A stretch of 64,000 nucleotides of DNA. Source: JAFEDN01 sp963832945. Lineage in GTDB: Bacteria > Pseudomonadota > Gammaproteobacteria > Coxiellales > Coxiellaceae. Below the pieces are notes generated by a model. That model was not told the origin of the DNA. It did no database searches and was given only the letters and a program-made list of their open reading frames with translations. Positions 39,123 through 48,634 of the stretch are shown here, piece by piece; the stretch's first letter is position 1, and each line of letters opens with the position of its first letter. Location: contig CAWHVV010000002.1 in NCBI GenBank assembly GCA_963832945.1, forward strand, positions 300,595 through 364,594. Direction: 5' to 3'. The position numbers and the translations under genes were made by a program.

Positions 39123-39642
39123 AATATGGCGCTTCGTGATCAATCCGGGTACTCTCGCTCCGTATTTGCTTCATGTTTTTCCTCAAGATTGGTTATTAAA
39201 AAAGACAGTCGAAGGTTTTTGTAAATTTTCAGTACTAAGTCATCAGGAATTTCAATGTATCGGTAGGAATATTGAAAAAGAAGATTCCGTGATGCAATTT
39301 ACGGGGAAAAATCAGAAAGCGATCATTCAATGGATTGGAAAAAAACATTATGTCGATTCTTGGCCAGTGGGAGATCAGGCAGAGAAAGCCGAGTTTCGAA
39401 TGATCATCGATCCTCGATTACCTGATTTTTACTTTATTTTTTTAGGGAAAAGTGACTGGCTGTTAAAAAAATTATGTCCGCCTTCTTATTTAGAATCCAT
39501 GGTGGATGAGGAACGTCTTTCTTTTTATCAATTTGAAGTCCAGGAGGATGAAACTTTCAATGAACACTATGAAATCACAGAAAAAAATGCGGCCATCAAC
39601 ACCCCATTAATCACAGGCATTCGGCGAAAAATAATTCGCTGA
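39115..39642 (+). CDS. Protein with second copy of a duplicated phage-like domain
   Basis: 175 aa. Residues 1-50 (FVINPGTLAPYLLHVF, DWLLKK) look like the second half of the domain started in the preceding frame. Residues 55-150 hold a complete unit (MQFTGKNQKAI, FRMIIDPRLPDF, DWLLKK, YQFEVQ). The shared FTGxNQxA...DWLLKK layout in both shows an internal duplication. ATG 39115 lacks a good ribosome site but overlaps the previous stop, so coupling or a frameshift is likely. Function unknown. Confidence 0.55.
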   Translation: MHEIWRFVINPGTLAPYLLHVFPQDWLLKKTVEGFCKFSVLSHQEFQCIGRNIEKEDSVMQFTGKNQKAIIQWIGKKHYVDSWPVGDQAEKAEFRMIIDPRLPDFYFIFLGKSDWLLKKLCPPSYLESMVDEERLSFYQFEVQEDETFNEHYEITEKNAAINTPLITGIRRKIIR

Positions 39643-39682
39643 GTTTTTTATTTAACCTGTTTTCAGTCTGGACCTCATTCAC

Positions 39683-42600
39683 ATGAAAAAGATTGTATTA
39701 GAACCCAAACCCCATATCGAGAAACTCTTTCAGCAAAGAGCGCGTAACGATTTGAATTCAGTTACCTTGGCCAATACCTTGAATAAAGATATTGAAACTT
39801 TGTTTAAAGGGCCGCATAAATTCATTTTTGAATTATTGCAAAACGCCGACGACGCCGGCGAATCTAAACAACCAGTTGCTGTTGAATTCATTTTACTGGA
39901 AGATCACCTGATTTTTCGCCACAATGGACAGCCCTTTACGCCTGAAGACGTCGAAAAAATCTGCGATAACGCTCAACAACGCTATCTCGATAAAATCGAA
40001 AATCCGCATAAAACCGGATATAAAGGCATTGGATTTAAAGCGCTCTTCAGCGTCGCCGATAGTGTCGGTATCATTTCGGGCGGCTACCAATTTCGTTTTG
40101 ACAAACCGTATTGGGCAGAAGAATCCAAGGATAAACCCTATCCTTGGCCGATTATTCCGATTTGGACCGAACTCACTGACTTCAAGCCCGCAGTCTGCTC
40201 CTATCTTAATCATCATAAATTTTCCACCGCATTCGTACTCAGTCTAAAACGCCCACAGGCCGTGGCGGATGAATTTGATTTTATGCAAAAGACAGCCGAT
40301 TGGATGCTGTTTTTTCGCCGGGTGCGTTCAATCGCTCTGTACACTTCACAAAAGCATTTCAGCATGACACTGCAAGTGAAAGATAACCAGCGGCAGATTT
40401 ATCAAGATGGAAAACTCAAAAAAACGTTTATTGTTAGCCCGATTTTTTTCTGGAAAATACCCGCTGATTTAAAAGAAGAAATGAAAAAAATGTCTGATTT
40501 TGAGTGTCCCCCTAAATTGAAGACTGCTGATAAAGTGAGTATTCAGTTGGCTGCCCCGCTCACAGCAGAGGGATATCCCGTGCGTCAATCCTCTCATTTT
40601 CTATATTGTTATTTACCGACTACGGTGAATTTGGGATTCCCCTATTTAGTCAATGCCAATTTTCTGTTAACGCCGGATCGTGCGGGATTATTGGAAAATA
40701 CCTGGAATGCCTATTTGTTAGAGTTAAGTGCGCTCACCAATTTTTATTGGTTGAAAAAACTGGCCATGGATGCAGATTATCGTGATCATATCTTAAAATT
40801 ATTAGGGAAGGATTCTATTTTAGCTAGTCCACTATTTAAACAATCTTATCAGGCAGGGTTTGAGCAAGGTTTGCAGGAAATCCCTTGTATTCCTTCACAT
40901 CGTGATGTCGATAGATTATTGACAATCAACGACAGTCTGGTCGATGTTATTAATTTTTGGCGTGAGTTTCCCGAACTGAAAGATAAAGAGTATCCACGAG
41001 CATCGCTAGCACGATACGAGTTAATCGGGCTGTCCGAACAAAAACATTTTGGTAAAAGATTTACTGCCAATGATCTCTGGAAAAAGCTGGATGTTTACGT
41101 CCAAAAAATCCCGGATTTATCCGAATATAAACGGCTATTACTGTTTATCTCCCATTTAGCGCCCATTCATCATTATTTTTCATTGCGACCCGAATTTTAT
41201 ATTCTTCAAAATATTCCTTTTTTACTGTGCCAAAGCGGGGCTTATCTCAGACCTGAAAAAACTTATTACTATCCAGAAGATCATAAAAAAACAGAGTGGC
41301 CGGAGAACTTGCATATCGATTGTTTGGATCGCATGGTTACCCGAGGAGAGCCTGAATTAATTCAATGGCTCACCACATTAGGGGCAAAACCTTTAACGTC
41401 AGATGAGATTCTCGAACATGAAATTCTTCCTCGCTTACAATCAGACCGGCAAACTGTAGAAACCCATTTAGATTTATTCAGTTTTGTGTTTAAGCAAATG
41501 GAGTCCATCACTACCAAGGATCGCCGGGAGCGGTTATTCATTCTTTTACGAAAAATCTATGTGCTTAACGTGGAGAAAAACTGGATTGCCGTGCAGAGCA
41601 GTTATTTTCACGATGATTATAAACCGCAAGTCCCGATAATGACCCACAGTAAAGATTTATCGCTCTTTCTATCACCGTTGTATTTAAATTTAAAATTAAA
41701 AGAGTCTGCACTGAAGCCATTTTTTAAAAATATGGGGGTGAGAGAAACTCTGTCGATAGAACGCTATAGCCCATTCACCTACCAGGAAGCATTGGCTTCT
41801 AAAAATAAACTATTCATGGATTATTTTGAGTCTTTTCGAAAACATAACCAATTTGCTAAAGCGAATGATTCTATTAGTCTGCTCATTAATCTACCGATTT
41901 TAGATTTCCAAACACAAGGCCCCCAGTTTGTCAGTGCTTTTTGGAAGCAATTGATTGATGAATGGCCCACTCTGTATGAAGAATGTAAAACGGTCACTTA
42001 TCGTTATGTGGCGACAGTTTACGGCAAAACTCAGGGTATTCAATCTTTCCTGCAATATCGCTTAAATAATACCCCTTGTTTGCAAGCCAATGATGGCCAA
42101 TTTTATCCCTCCACACAATTTTATCCCTCTCAATTTAAGAAACTAACCCTACTGCCGGTTTTAGATCGAGAGCTACCCGAAGGGATGGCTCGATTCTTAG
42201 GGCTACGATCCCGGCTGTCAGAAGAAGATTGCTTGAAACTGCTCACCTATTATGGCGAACAAACCAGTCCCCATATTGAAATTTATCAGATACTATTTAC
42301 TCAAATGTTGATCACCGCAGAACACCATTATTCGTTTAAAAGAAAACTGGAAACCTGGTCAGGCAAATTACCGGCCCAAGATGGCAGCTTGCAGCTGGTC
42401 AAACAACTGAAAGTTTTTGATGTTGCCAATCAGGAAGCGCCTCGTTCATCGAGATGGTTCAAGGAAATACCCAAATTAAGCCGGGAAAAGAGATTACAAA
42501 TTGCAGAACTATTTTCTATACCGTTATTTACGGCTGAAAAACCATTGGTTTTCGTCCAGCAAGAACAACTTGATTCCACGCTAAGCCTTTCTTTTCGATC

Positions 42601-43993
42601 CTTACTGGCGGTATTAGTCATGGTCGAAGCTCGGGAAATGCAAAGTGATCCTGCTGTTATATTAAATCAATCTTTATTACAATTGGAAAAATTACGAGTG
42701 TATTCGGTCGCTGAATTAAAGATTTGTTGGAGCAGCGATGAAAAAGAAGCCCGGTCTCAACGTTGTTGTCTTGGAGACTGTGCTTTATATTACAAAGGGG
42801 ATTGGAAATCGAAAGCGGTTGAAATAGCTAAATTAGTCGCTCAGTTTTTAAATTTTTCTTCTAAAACTCAGGAGGCAGCCAGCGCATTAATCGCGTATCC
42901 TGCAGACAGTGAACCGCTGCTAGAATGGTTAAAAGAAGATGATTATTCCGAAGATGAGTATCGGCGTTTGCTGGAATTGAGTGCTGCTAAACCACAACCG
43001 ATGGAGGAACTGGAATCGAAAGAACTGAAATCGACGGCTTTTTTGCAGATTGAATCGTCACAGAAATCAAAAGATTTTTCCCTAACGTTGAGAACGACAT
43101 CGCTGCCTGTTGTTTCCCAACAACCTGTAGAAGAGAAAACTTTTACCTTCCATCGATCTTCATCCGGGATAGCAGAGCGCATTCCTGCGCCAACTCAAAA
43201 AATTATCCAGGATGGCCGTTCAACCCTGTCAATGACTCATGCTACTCCGTCACTCAGCGAATCGGCATCCAGCACGATCACGGATTCTTCTTCACCGGAA
43301 ATAGATTCTTTGAGTCAGTCTTTCGCTAAAACCAGGTTATTTAATCCGTCAGTTCAACCTGAAGAGATTGACATGAAATCGGTTGTCTATAAATCCTCTT
43401 TCACTGAGCAAACTTCCTTAAAATCGAAAACGAGTACTCCAGCGCCACGAACAGTACCCTCACGATCCTCTTCTACGGTACCAGATTTACTCGAGAATCC
43501 TGCTGTTACCATGACGGTTCATCTGACTCAAGGTCAGGATACCAGTGAAATAGGCCGCTGGGGTGAAAAATTTGTTTATCAAAAATTAATGGCGGATTAT
43601 CGACTCAAATATCCGTTGTGTACCTGCCAGGAAACAGAGCAAGGTTTTGAACTCAAGGGACATCGTTTACGTGACGTCGTGAAAGAACCCTTAGATTTGC
43701 AAGTGATTTGGTATAATAAAGCAGGGGAGACGGGCGCTTCCGCCGACTTTAAAATCATTAAAAACGGCGCGGTTCGCTATGTTGAAGTTAAAGCCACTCA
43801 ACAAGCTGAAAAAGCCGAATTTTTTATTTCCAGTAGTGAATGGCGAACCCTGATGCAACACGGAGATCGCTATCGTTTATTCAGGGTCTTTAATGCCGGC
43901 CAACCGGACGCCTATATTACTAAGATCAAGAATCCCGCTGAGAAAATCAAAAGTGGTGAATGGCTTCCACAGCAGGTGCGTTTTAAAGGTTAA
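39683..43993 (+). CDS. Sacsin/Hsp90-like ATPase with C-terminal DUF3883 (NO VEIN-like) domain
   Basis: 1436 aa. The N terminus is a GHKL ATPase: ELLQNADDAGE (N box, about residue 50), FRHNGQPFTP (G1), and GYKGIGFKALFS (G2, about 112-123). A long middle region without known motifs includes a Ser/Thr-rich low-complexity stretch at about 1130-1280. The C terminus (about 1290-1420) is DUF3883: GRWGEKFVYQKL, then ADFKI and RYVEVKAT, an Asp...Glu-x-Lys arrangement as in PD-(D/E)XK nucleases. Such NO VEIN-type proteins occur in bacterial defence islands; a role as ATP-gated nuclease is inferred. Confidence 0.78.
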   Translation: MKKIVLEPKPHIEKLFQQRARNDLNSVTLANTLNKDIETLFKGPHKFIFELLQNADDAGESKQPVAVEFILLEDHLIFRHNGQPFTPEDVEKICDNAQQRYLDKIENPHKTGYKGIGFKALFSVADSVGIISGGYQFRFDKPYWAEESKDKPYPWPIIPIWTELTDFKPAVCSYLNHHKFSTAFVLSLKRPQAVADEFDFMQKTADWMLFFRRVRSIALYTSQKHFSMTLQVKDNQRQIYQDGKLKKTFIVSPIFFWKIPADLKEEMKKMSDFECPPKLKTADKVSIQLAAPLTAEGYPVRQSSHFLYCYLPTTVNLGFPYLVNANFLLTPDRAGLLENTWNAYLLELSALTNFYWLKKLAMDADYRDHILKLLGKDSILASPLFKQSYQAGFEQGLQEIPCIPSHRDVDRLLTINDSLVDVINFWREFPELKDKEYPRASLARYELIGLSEQKHFGKRFTANDLWKKLDVYVQKIPDLSEYKRLLLFISHLAPIHHYFSLRPEFYILQNIPFLLCQSGAYLRPEKTYYYPEDHKKTEWPENLHIDCLDRMVTRGEPELIQWLTTLGAKPLTSDEILEHEILPRLQSDRQTVETHLDLFSFVFKQMESITTKDRRERLFILLRKIYVLNVEKNWIAVQSSYFHDDYKPQVPIMTHSKDLSLFLSPLYLNLKLKESALKPFFKNMGVRETLSIERYSPFTYQEALASKNKLFMDYFESFRKHNQFAKANDSISLLINLPILDFQTQGPQFVSAFWKQLIDEWPTLYEECKTVTYRYVATVYGKTQGIQSFLQYRLNNTPCLQANDGQFYPSTQFYPSQFKKLTLLPVLDRELPEGMARFLGLRSRLSEEDCLKLLTYYGEQTSPHIEIYQILFTQMLITAEHHYSFKRKLETWSGKLPAQDGSLQLVKQLKVFDVANQEAPRSSRWFKEIPKLSREKRLQIAELFSIPLFTAEKPLVFVQQEQLDSTLSLSFRSLLAVLVMVEAREMQSDPAVILNQSLLQLEKLRVYSVAELKICWSSDEKEARSQRCCLGDCALYYKGDWKSKAVEIAKLVAQFLNFSSKTQEAASALIAYPADSEPLLEWLKEDDYSEDEYRRLLELSAAKPQPMEELESKELKSTAFLQIESSQKSKDFSLTLRTTSLPVVSQQPVEEKTFTFHRSSSGIAERIPAPTQKIIQDGRSTLSMTHATPSLSESASSTITDSSSPEIDSLSQSFAKTRLFNPSVQPEEIDMKSVVYKSSFTEQTSLKSKTSTPAPRTVPSRSSSTVPDLLENPAVTMTVHLTQGQDTSEIGRWGEKFVYQKLMADYRLKYPLCTCQETEQGFELKGHRLRDVVKEPLDLQVIWYNKAGETGASADFKIIKNGAVRYVEVKATQQAEKAEFFISSSEWRTLMQHGDRYRLFRVFNAGQPDAYITKIKNPAEKIKSGEWLPQQVRFKG

Positions 43994-44095
43994 ATCGCTT
44001 GATCAGCCATAGACTGTTTTGATCAAATAGGATTAAGCTTTTTGAAAAACCACACGCGGTTTGCAGAAGCAAAAATCAATTAAGTATTAGCGACA

Positions 44096-45238
44096 TTACA
44101 CATTACCGGGGCGATAGCGTTGATCCAATTTGTCCATGGCCGCTTGAATATGTGAACCATTTTGATGGCTGTAACGTTCAACCATTTGTAAAGTCTTATG
44201 CCCTGAAATACGTTTAACGGTGGGTAGATCAATACCGGCTTGTACTAAATGAGTAATGGCCGTATGACGTAGCGTATGGCGAACCACTTCTTTGGGATTT
44301 AAGCCTGCTGCAGCTACTACTCGTCGAAACGGCTTGTCGATATTCACACAATGTCCTGTGACGGATTTTTCAGCCGGGAAAAGCCAGAGTTGATTGGGCT
44401 TAGCATTTTGAACATAAGGGGTGAGTACTTCGACCAGATGAGCAGTCATGGGTTGCTGTCTGCTTCCCGCTTTAGCCCGGGGAATAAAAATCATCCGTTG
44501 CACTAAATCAATGTGCTCTAACCGGATAGATAAAATTTCCATGAGTCTCATGGCCGTTTCCAGTCCAATCACGATAAAGGGATAAATATATCGATTTTGA
44601 TCTTGTTTTGCCGCAGCGAGTAAGCAGTCGATTTGTTCTACATTGAGGTAGGTGATCCGGTGCTGTTCTTCTTTGAATTTTTTGATGGCGACCGGTTTGT
44701 TATTCAGCCATTTCCATTCTATCGCTTTGGTAAAGAGATGAGATAATACGGCTAATTCTCGATTGACTGTCCCTTCGCACACCCCTTGTTCCAGACGTTT
44801 GTTTTTGTAATCCTCGACATGGGTATCGTCAATTTTATCCAGTGGTTTTTCTCCGAGAAAGGGAATTAAATGTAATTTGAGTTGATAAAGTTTAGATTTC
44901 AGGTTTTTCGCTTGAGTTGAAATTTGTTTTTCCAAATATTTTTCGGCGGCTTCTTTAAAGCTGAAAGCTAATTTACGGCCTTTGGGTAAATTGAGCCGAC
45001 CCTCTCGCGCCTCAGTGCGCAATTTGGCGATCAGGTCTTCGGCCTGCTGGCGGGTGGTGCCGTCAGATTCTTTACCCACCACCCGATGAATACGTTGGCC
45101 GTCCACCATGATATTAATCCAAAAACGGCCATCGCCATTAGGTAGCCGGTCAAATTCAATGCCATGCTCTTGCAGTCTTTGTTTTGGGGCTAAAGCGCGA
45201 ATAGCCGCGCGAGTTAACGTATTAAATTTAATCGTCAT
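44096..45238 (-). CDS. int: Tyrosine recombinase/integrase
   Basis: 380 aa from the ATG at 45238 (AGGAG 8 bp upstream; an in-frame GTG at 45247 is less good). The N-terminal Arm-type domain (GDGRFWINIMVDGQRIHR), SAM-like core-binding domain and catalytic domain carry Arg in TAMRLMEILSIRL, His-x-x-Arg in HTLRHTAITHL, His in ISGHKTLQ and Tyr in VERYSHQ. This is a phage/island type integrase. It is probably responsible for insertion of its neighbourhood; the att sites cannot be identified by eye. It overlaps the gene upstream by 11 bp. Confidence 0.9.
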   Translation of the reverse strand: MTIKFNTLTRAAIRALAPKQRLQEHGIEFDRLPNGDGRFWINIMVDGQRIHRVVGKESDGTTRQQAEDLIAKLRTEAREGRLNLPKGRKLAFSFKEAAEKYLEKQISTQAKNLKSKLYQLKLHLIPFLGEKPLDKIDDTHVEDYKNKRLEQGVCEGTVNRELAVLSHLFTKAIEWKWLNNKPVAIKKFKEEQHRITYLNVEQIDCLLAAAKQDQNRYIYPFIVIGLETAMRLMEILSIRLEHIDLVQRMIFIPRAKAGSRQQPMTAHLVEVLTPYVQNAKPNQLWLFPAEKSVTGHCVNIDKPFRRVVAAAGLNPKEVVRHTLRHTAITHLVQAGIDLPTVKRISGHKTLQMVERYSHQNGSHIQAAMDKLDQRYRPGNV

Positions 45239-45884
45239 GATCGTCACTCCTTACTTTTTTGATGGGGGGATAATAATCTGGTTTTTCAACCGGCTTGCCG
45301 GGTGGCAGGCTTAATTCCTTTAAGTGCTGTAATGGTTTTTCACCGTCTAAAATCGCCTGGCACAACGGCCAATGCTCACGCAGCCGCTCCCGATTTAAAC
45401 CCCGGTAATCCACTAGCGGCCACCACTCTTTATCCACGACTTGTCCCGCCCGGTTTTCAATATGGATTTCAAAATGGTTCCAAAAGTAAGGGGTGTCGGT
45501 GATCACCTGCCACAGGGCCTGTTCCTCGGCGGTGAGTAGGCTCGGTAAAAATAACGCCATTCCTGCAAAGCGGTCGGCGTCCTCGGCAGACCAGAGTCGT
45601 TCGCCGACTTCCTGAGCGCTGATTTTTTCCGTGTGGCGCTGGCCGAACAGGTAATGGTCGGTCTGTGCCTTTTCGGTCGATACCACCGGCAGACCATAGC
45701 TGGCCGCCTTTTCAGCTAATAAGGATTCCATCAGGCTGGATACCGCGCGATGTTGATGCCGTGCGATCAGTTCGGCGACAAATCGCAGCCGGGGGCTGAT
45801 CCTGACATTCACAATCATCGTTCGGACGTTCTGATGATTCGCCCTTTTTTTGGGCTTTTTCACCCGTTGCTGGGTTTCAGTCAT
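45228..45884 (-). CDS. Putative ribbon-helix-helix-containing regulator
   Basis: 218 aa. After a basic head, residues 23-60 (IVNVRISPRLRFVAELIARHQ, RAVSSLMESLLAEKA) fit a ribbon-helix-helix DNA-binding fold: one strand, a helix, then a second helix with a polar turn. The rest is unrecognised. It shares an operon with the integrase (11-bp overlap). Directly upstream of its start are four GTTCT-like pentamers phased at 10 bp (45905-45939), which could be its own operator. The RHH reading is from pattern only. Confidence 0.55.
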   Translation of the reverse strand: MTETQQRVKKPKKRANHQNVRTMIVNVRISPRLRFVAELIARHQHRAVSSLMESLLAEKAASYGLPVVSTEKAQTDHYLFGQRHTEKISAQEVGERLWSAEDADRFAGMALFLPSLLTAEEQALWQVITDTPYFWNHFEIHIENRAGQVVDKEWWPLVDYRGLNRERLREHWPLCQAILDGEKPLQHLKELSLPPGKPVEKPDYYPPIKKVRSDDHDD

Positions 45885-45904
45885 GTGCTTTATTCTCCCA
45901 TTCT

Positions 45905-45939
45905 GTTCTGTAAACTTCTCGATTGTTCTCGGAAGTTCT
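45905..45939. promoter_or_regulatory. Array of four GTTCT pentamers with 10-bp phase
   Basis: Pentamers GTTCT, CTTCT, GTTCT, GTTCT begin at 45905, 45915, 45925 and 45935, so each lies on the same face of the helix. The array is 20 bp upstream of the start of the minus-strand RHH-like gene. A similar array of six lies at 52927-52981 upstream of another minus-strand gene. RHH proteins commonly bind such short phased repeats cooperatively. Confidence 0.55.
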
Positions 45940-45951
45940 GTATTTTTCCAT

Positions 45952-46006
45952 AGTCTCTTAGACTACTAACGTAGTCCTTTACACTACGAATAACGCTCAC
46001 TATAAT
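45952..46006 (+). promoter_or_regulatory. Sigma70 promoter with overlapping palindromic operators
   Basis: TTTACA (45978-45983), a 17-bp spacer and TATAAT (46001-46006) make a near-consensus promoter pointing to the AlpA-like gene. Two small inverted repeats lie just upstream: AGTCT-CTT-AGACT (45952-45964) and GACTAC-TAAC-GTAGTC (45961-45976), touching the -35 box. They would suit a repressor or activator of the integrase/AlpA divergent unit. Confidence 0.65.
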
Positions 46007-46084
46007 AACCCCCTCTGCTAAAGTCAATGGGTTCAGTCATCCAGGCGGGACCCATTCTAGATTAAAAAAACACAGGAGCCTACT

Positions 46085-46342
46085 ATGAAAACGGAAGTCG
46101 ATTTTCGATTAAACACACCCACTCTCGATATCTTTCCCGATGGTCGGATGGATGTTCACAATGCGTCGCATTACCTGGGCGTTAAAGAGAAAACCCTGGC
46201 GATGTGGCGCAGTGCTGGCATCGGGCCGCAGTATATCAAGCGGGGTCGGATTTTTTACTACAAAGATGATCTGGATGCCTGGCTGAATGAGCGTCATTGT
46301 CGCAGCACCTCACAGTCTCTGCCGAAAGGAAAAAATCGATGA
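46085..46342 (+). CDS. AlpA/excisionase-like helix-turn-helix protein
   Basis: 85 aa. The core (NASHYLGVKEKTLAMWR, GPQYIKRGRIFYYKDDLDAWL) is a MerR/excisionase-type winged helix as in AlpA and phage Xis proteins. It is the first gene of a rightward unit driven by a near-consensus promoter, divergent from the integrase pair. It is likely the excision or replication-switch regulator of this element. Confidence 0.8.
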   Translation: MKTEVDFRLNTPTLDIFPDGRMDVHNASHYLGVKEKTLAMWRSAGIGPQYIKRGRIFYYKDDLDAWLNERHCRSTSQSLPKGKNR

Positions 46343-46698
46343 ATGAGAGTCAACAGGATCCCGCTTTTTCCTTTGGGCAGGCCGCTGGCTCAGGCTATCA
46401 GCCTATCCCTCCCGTGTATGCCGATGAATTACGTCATTATCCAGCAAATAACCCCATTTTGGTGGCGGTGGATCGAATCAGTTTGCAACGCATCCGCTCG
46501 TCCAAAGGGGTGTGTTTATACTGCCCGGAACCCGCGGAACATTATGTGCTTAATTTTTGTTTTCAGCGCGAGGCTTGGGTGCTGTATGCGCATTTGAGTT
46601 TATTTTCCCGCGCCATGGATTTAGCACACGCTATCCAATGGCAGGGAGCGTCCAAAACTTTAGTGCTGCGGATCGGTCTTCAGAACCTACGAGGATAA
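46339..46698 (+). CDS. Uncharacterised protein in the AlpA-primase unit
   Basis: 119 aa from ATG 46339, overlapping the AlpA-like stop by 4 bp, which indicates coupling. It has a possible short Cys pair (VCLYCPEP) and a C-terminal helical part. No family is recognised; by position it is an accessory gene of the replication module. Confidence 0.6.
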   Translation: MNESQQDPAFSFGQAAGSGYQPIPPVYADELRHYPANNPILVAVDRISLQRIRSSKGVCLYCPEPAEHYVLNFCFQREAWVLYAHLSLFSRAMDLAHAIQWQGASKTLVLRIGLQNLRG

Positions 46699-46702
46699 TG
46701 CC

Positions 46703-48229
46703 ATGACAAATAATATCCCTGAATCCATTATTGAATTACCGAATTGGGACCAAGCCGCCGCTTGGAACGAACCGATTTTATTTGAGCCGCTGGAAACCCC
46801 GGAAATCCCGGCAGACTGGTTGCCCGGCGTGCTGGGTGAATTTGCCGGCGCTTTAGCCCAGGCCAGTGAGACGCCGCCGGCGCTCAGTGTGATGACCTTA
46901 TTAGGGGTATTATCGACCGCTTTAGCCGGTTATTGCGCCGTCTCCCCTAAACCCGGTTGGATTGAACCCGTGAATATTTATACGCTGATCGCGCTGCCGC
47001 CGGCCAATCATAAATCCTTGGTGGTGCGAGCCTGCACCCAACCGCTCTGGCGCTGGGAAAAAGAACAGAAAAAACAGCGAGAAAATGACATCAAGCGTCA
47101 GCGCGCCGCCCGCAAAACCGAAGAGCGCATTTTGGAAAATCTGCGCACCAAAGCGGCCAAAACTGAAGACCCGGAGGAACAACGCCGACTGTTTGACGCG
47201 ATTATTCAACAGGAGATGGCGCTGACTGAAGTTTCTCCGTTGCCGGTGCTGTTTACCAACGACGCCACCCCGGAATCGCTGACGCATTTGATGGCGGAAC
47301 AAGGCGGTCGATTGGCCGTTTTTTCCGATGAAGGCGGTATTCTCGATACGTTAGCGGGTTTATATAATCACGGTTCCGCTAATATTGATATTTTACTGAA
47401 AGGCATCGATGGCGGTGAAGTGCGCGTTCATCGCAAAGATCGCAGCACGATTTTAAATCCGTATTTAACGGTGGTGCTGACCGTACAACCGATTGTCATT
47501 CAAAATATGGCGGGAAAAAAAGCGTATTTGGGTAAAGGGGTGCTGGAACGGTTTTTGTATGTGCTGCCCAAAAGTCACCTGGGTTATCGCACCCATAATA
47601 CACCCCCTCTATCGTCAGAATTGCAAGCTGCTTATGACCAGATGATGATGGCTTTGTTAAACAGCCGACCACAGACGGAAACCTCTATTCCTGGCGATAA
47701 GATGCAAATATTTTCGCTCTCTCCAGAAGCCCATGCATTATGGCGTGCTTTTCAGATGCAATTAGAAAGCGAACTAAGACCTGAGGGCCTGTTGGGTAGT
47801 TATCCCGGTTGGGGAGGCAAATTAGCGGGATTCACCCTGCGATTGGCCGGTTTATTACACGTGGCTGAATATGGGTTGGTGGAACAGGATATCCACGCCG
47901 CCACCATGCAAAACGCTTTACGTTTGGTCGAAGTCCTTCGCCTTCACGCCTTGACGGTATTTCAATGGATGTGTCGGGATTCGGCGAGTGATGATGCTCA
48001 AGTCGTGTGGCAATGGATTCAAAACCACCATCAGGGTTCGTTTACTCAAGCAGAAATTCGTTTTGCCTTAAGGAATAAAAAACAGGGTCAATCCGAGCGA
48101 TTAATGAAAGCATTAGCCCGGTTGCAGGAACGTCATCTAATCAGTCTGCCGGTGAAACTCAACACTCGTAAACCAACCACGCTATACCGGGTGAATCCGT
48201 TGGCACTGCCTTCCACTTCGGTGTCATAA
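46703..48229 (+). CDS. DUF3987 (YfjI-type) primase/helicase-like protein
   Basis: 508 aa. Residues 55-110 have the DUF3987 start (LSVMTLLGVLSTALAGY, then NIYTLIALPPANHKS in place of a classical P-loop), a coiled charged segment, the Walker B-like LAVFSDEGGILDTLAG near 205, LLKGIDGGEVRVHR, and a C-terminal winged-helix-like region. Such proteins occur in P4-like and island elements as replication ATPases. The 3' end has a diverged partial copy at 51250-51336. Confidence 0.78.
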   Translation: MTNNIPESIIELPNWDQAAAWNEPILFEPLETPEIPADWLPGVLGEFAGALAQASETPPALSVMTLLGVLSTALAGYCAVSPKPGWIEPVNIYTLIALPPANHKSLVVRACTQPLWRWEKEQKKQRENDIKRQRAARKTEERILENLRTKAAKTEDPEEQRRLFDAIIQQEMALTEVSPLPVLFTNDATPESLTHLMAEQGGRLAVFSDEGGILDTLAGLYNHGSANIDILLKGIDGGEVRVHRKDRSTILNPYLTVVLTVQPIVIQNMAGKKAYLGKGVLERFLYVLPKSHLGYRTHNTPPLSSELQAAYDQMMMALLNSRPQTETSIPGDKMQIFSLSPEAHALWRAFQMQLESELRPEGLLGSYPGWGGKLAGFTLRLAGLLHVAEYGLVEQDIHAATMQNALRLVEVLRLHALTVFQWMCRDSASDDAQVVWQWIQNHHQGSFTQAEIRFALRNKKQGQSERLMKALARLQERHLISLPVKLNTRKPTTLYRVNPLALPSTSVS

Positions 48230-48634
48230 CATAAAAAAATTATACACAACTACTGACCCCTGTTCTCCTGATTGGTTTGAATGGACATTTAGTCGCGATG
48301 GCATGAAAATCCATTTGACATAGTCAGGATTCGGTTGAAAGAACGTGAACCTTCGGTAAATACTCTGAAATGATTCGGTCATGTTGACAGTAGCCAGAGG
48401 TGCTACAGGTATCCCGCGTTGAACGTTTAAAAAAGAATATAACCACAACCACTGGATTGTTTTTTGCCATTTAAAACCACGGGCGGCGATACTTAATGCG
48501 TGATTTCCAAAATGATCTAAATCCTCTACTTTAAGGAGAAAAATGGATGTGTATCAAAGATAATATTTTTGTATAAAAAATTATCTGAATCCGTCAGATT
48601 ATACTCTATTTTCCTCGTTTTACTTTTCACACCA
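48230..48634. other. Gene-free stretch before repeat copy A
   Basis: No convincing gene; a 74-codon minus-strand frame here lacks a ribosome site and recognisable sequence. From about 48526 (CTTTAAGGAGAAAAATGGATG) the sequence matches 53135 onward, so the conserved repeat unit starts well before the inverted-repeat core. Confidence 0.6.
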
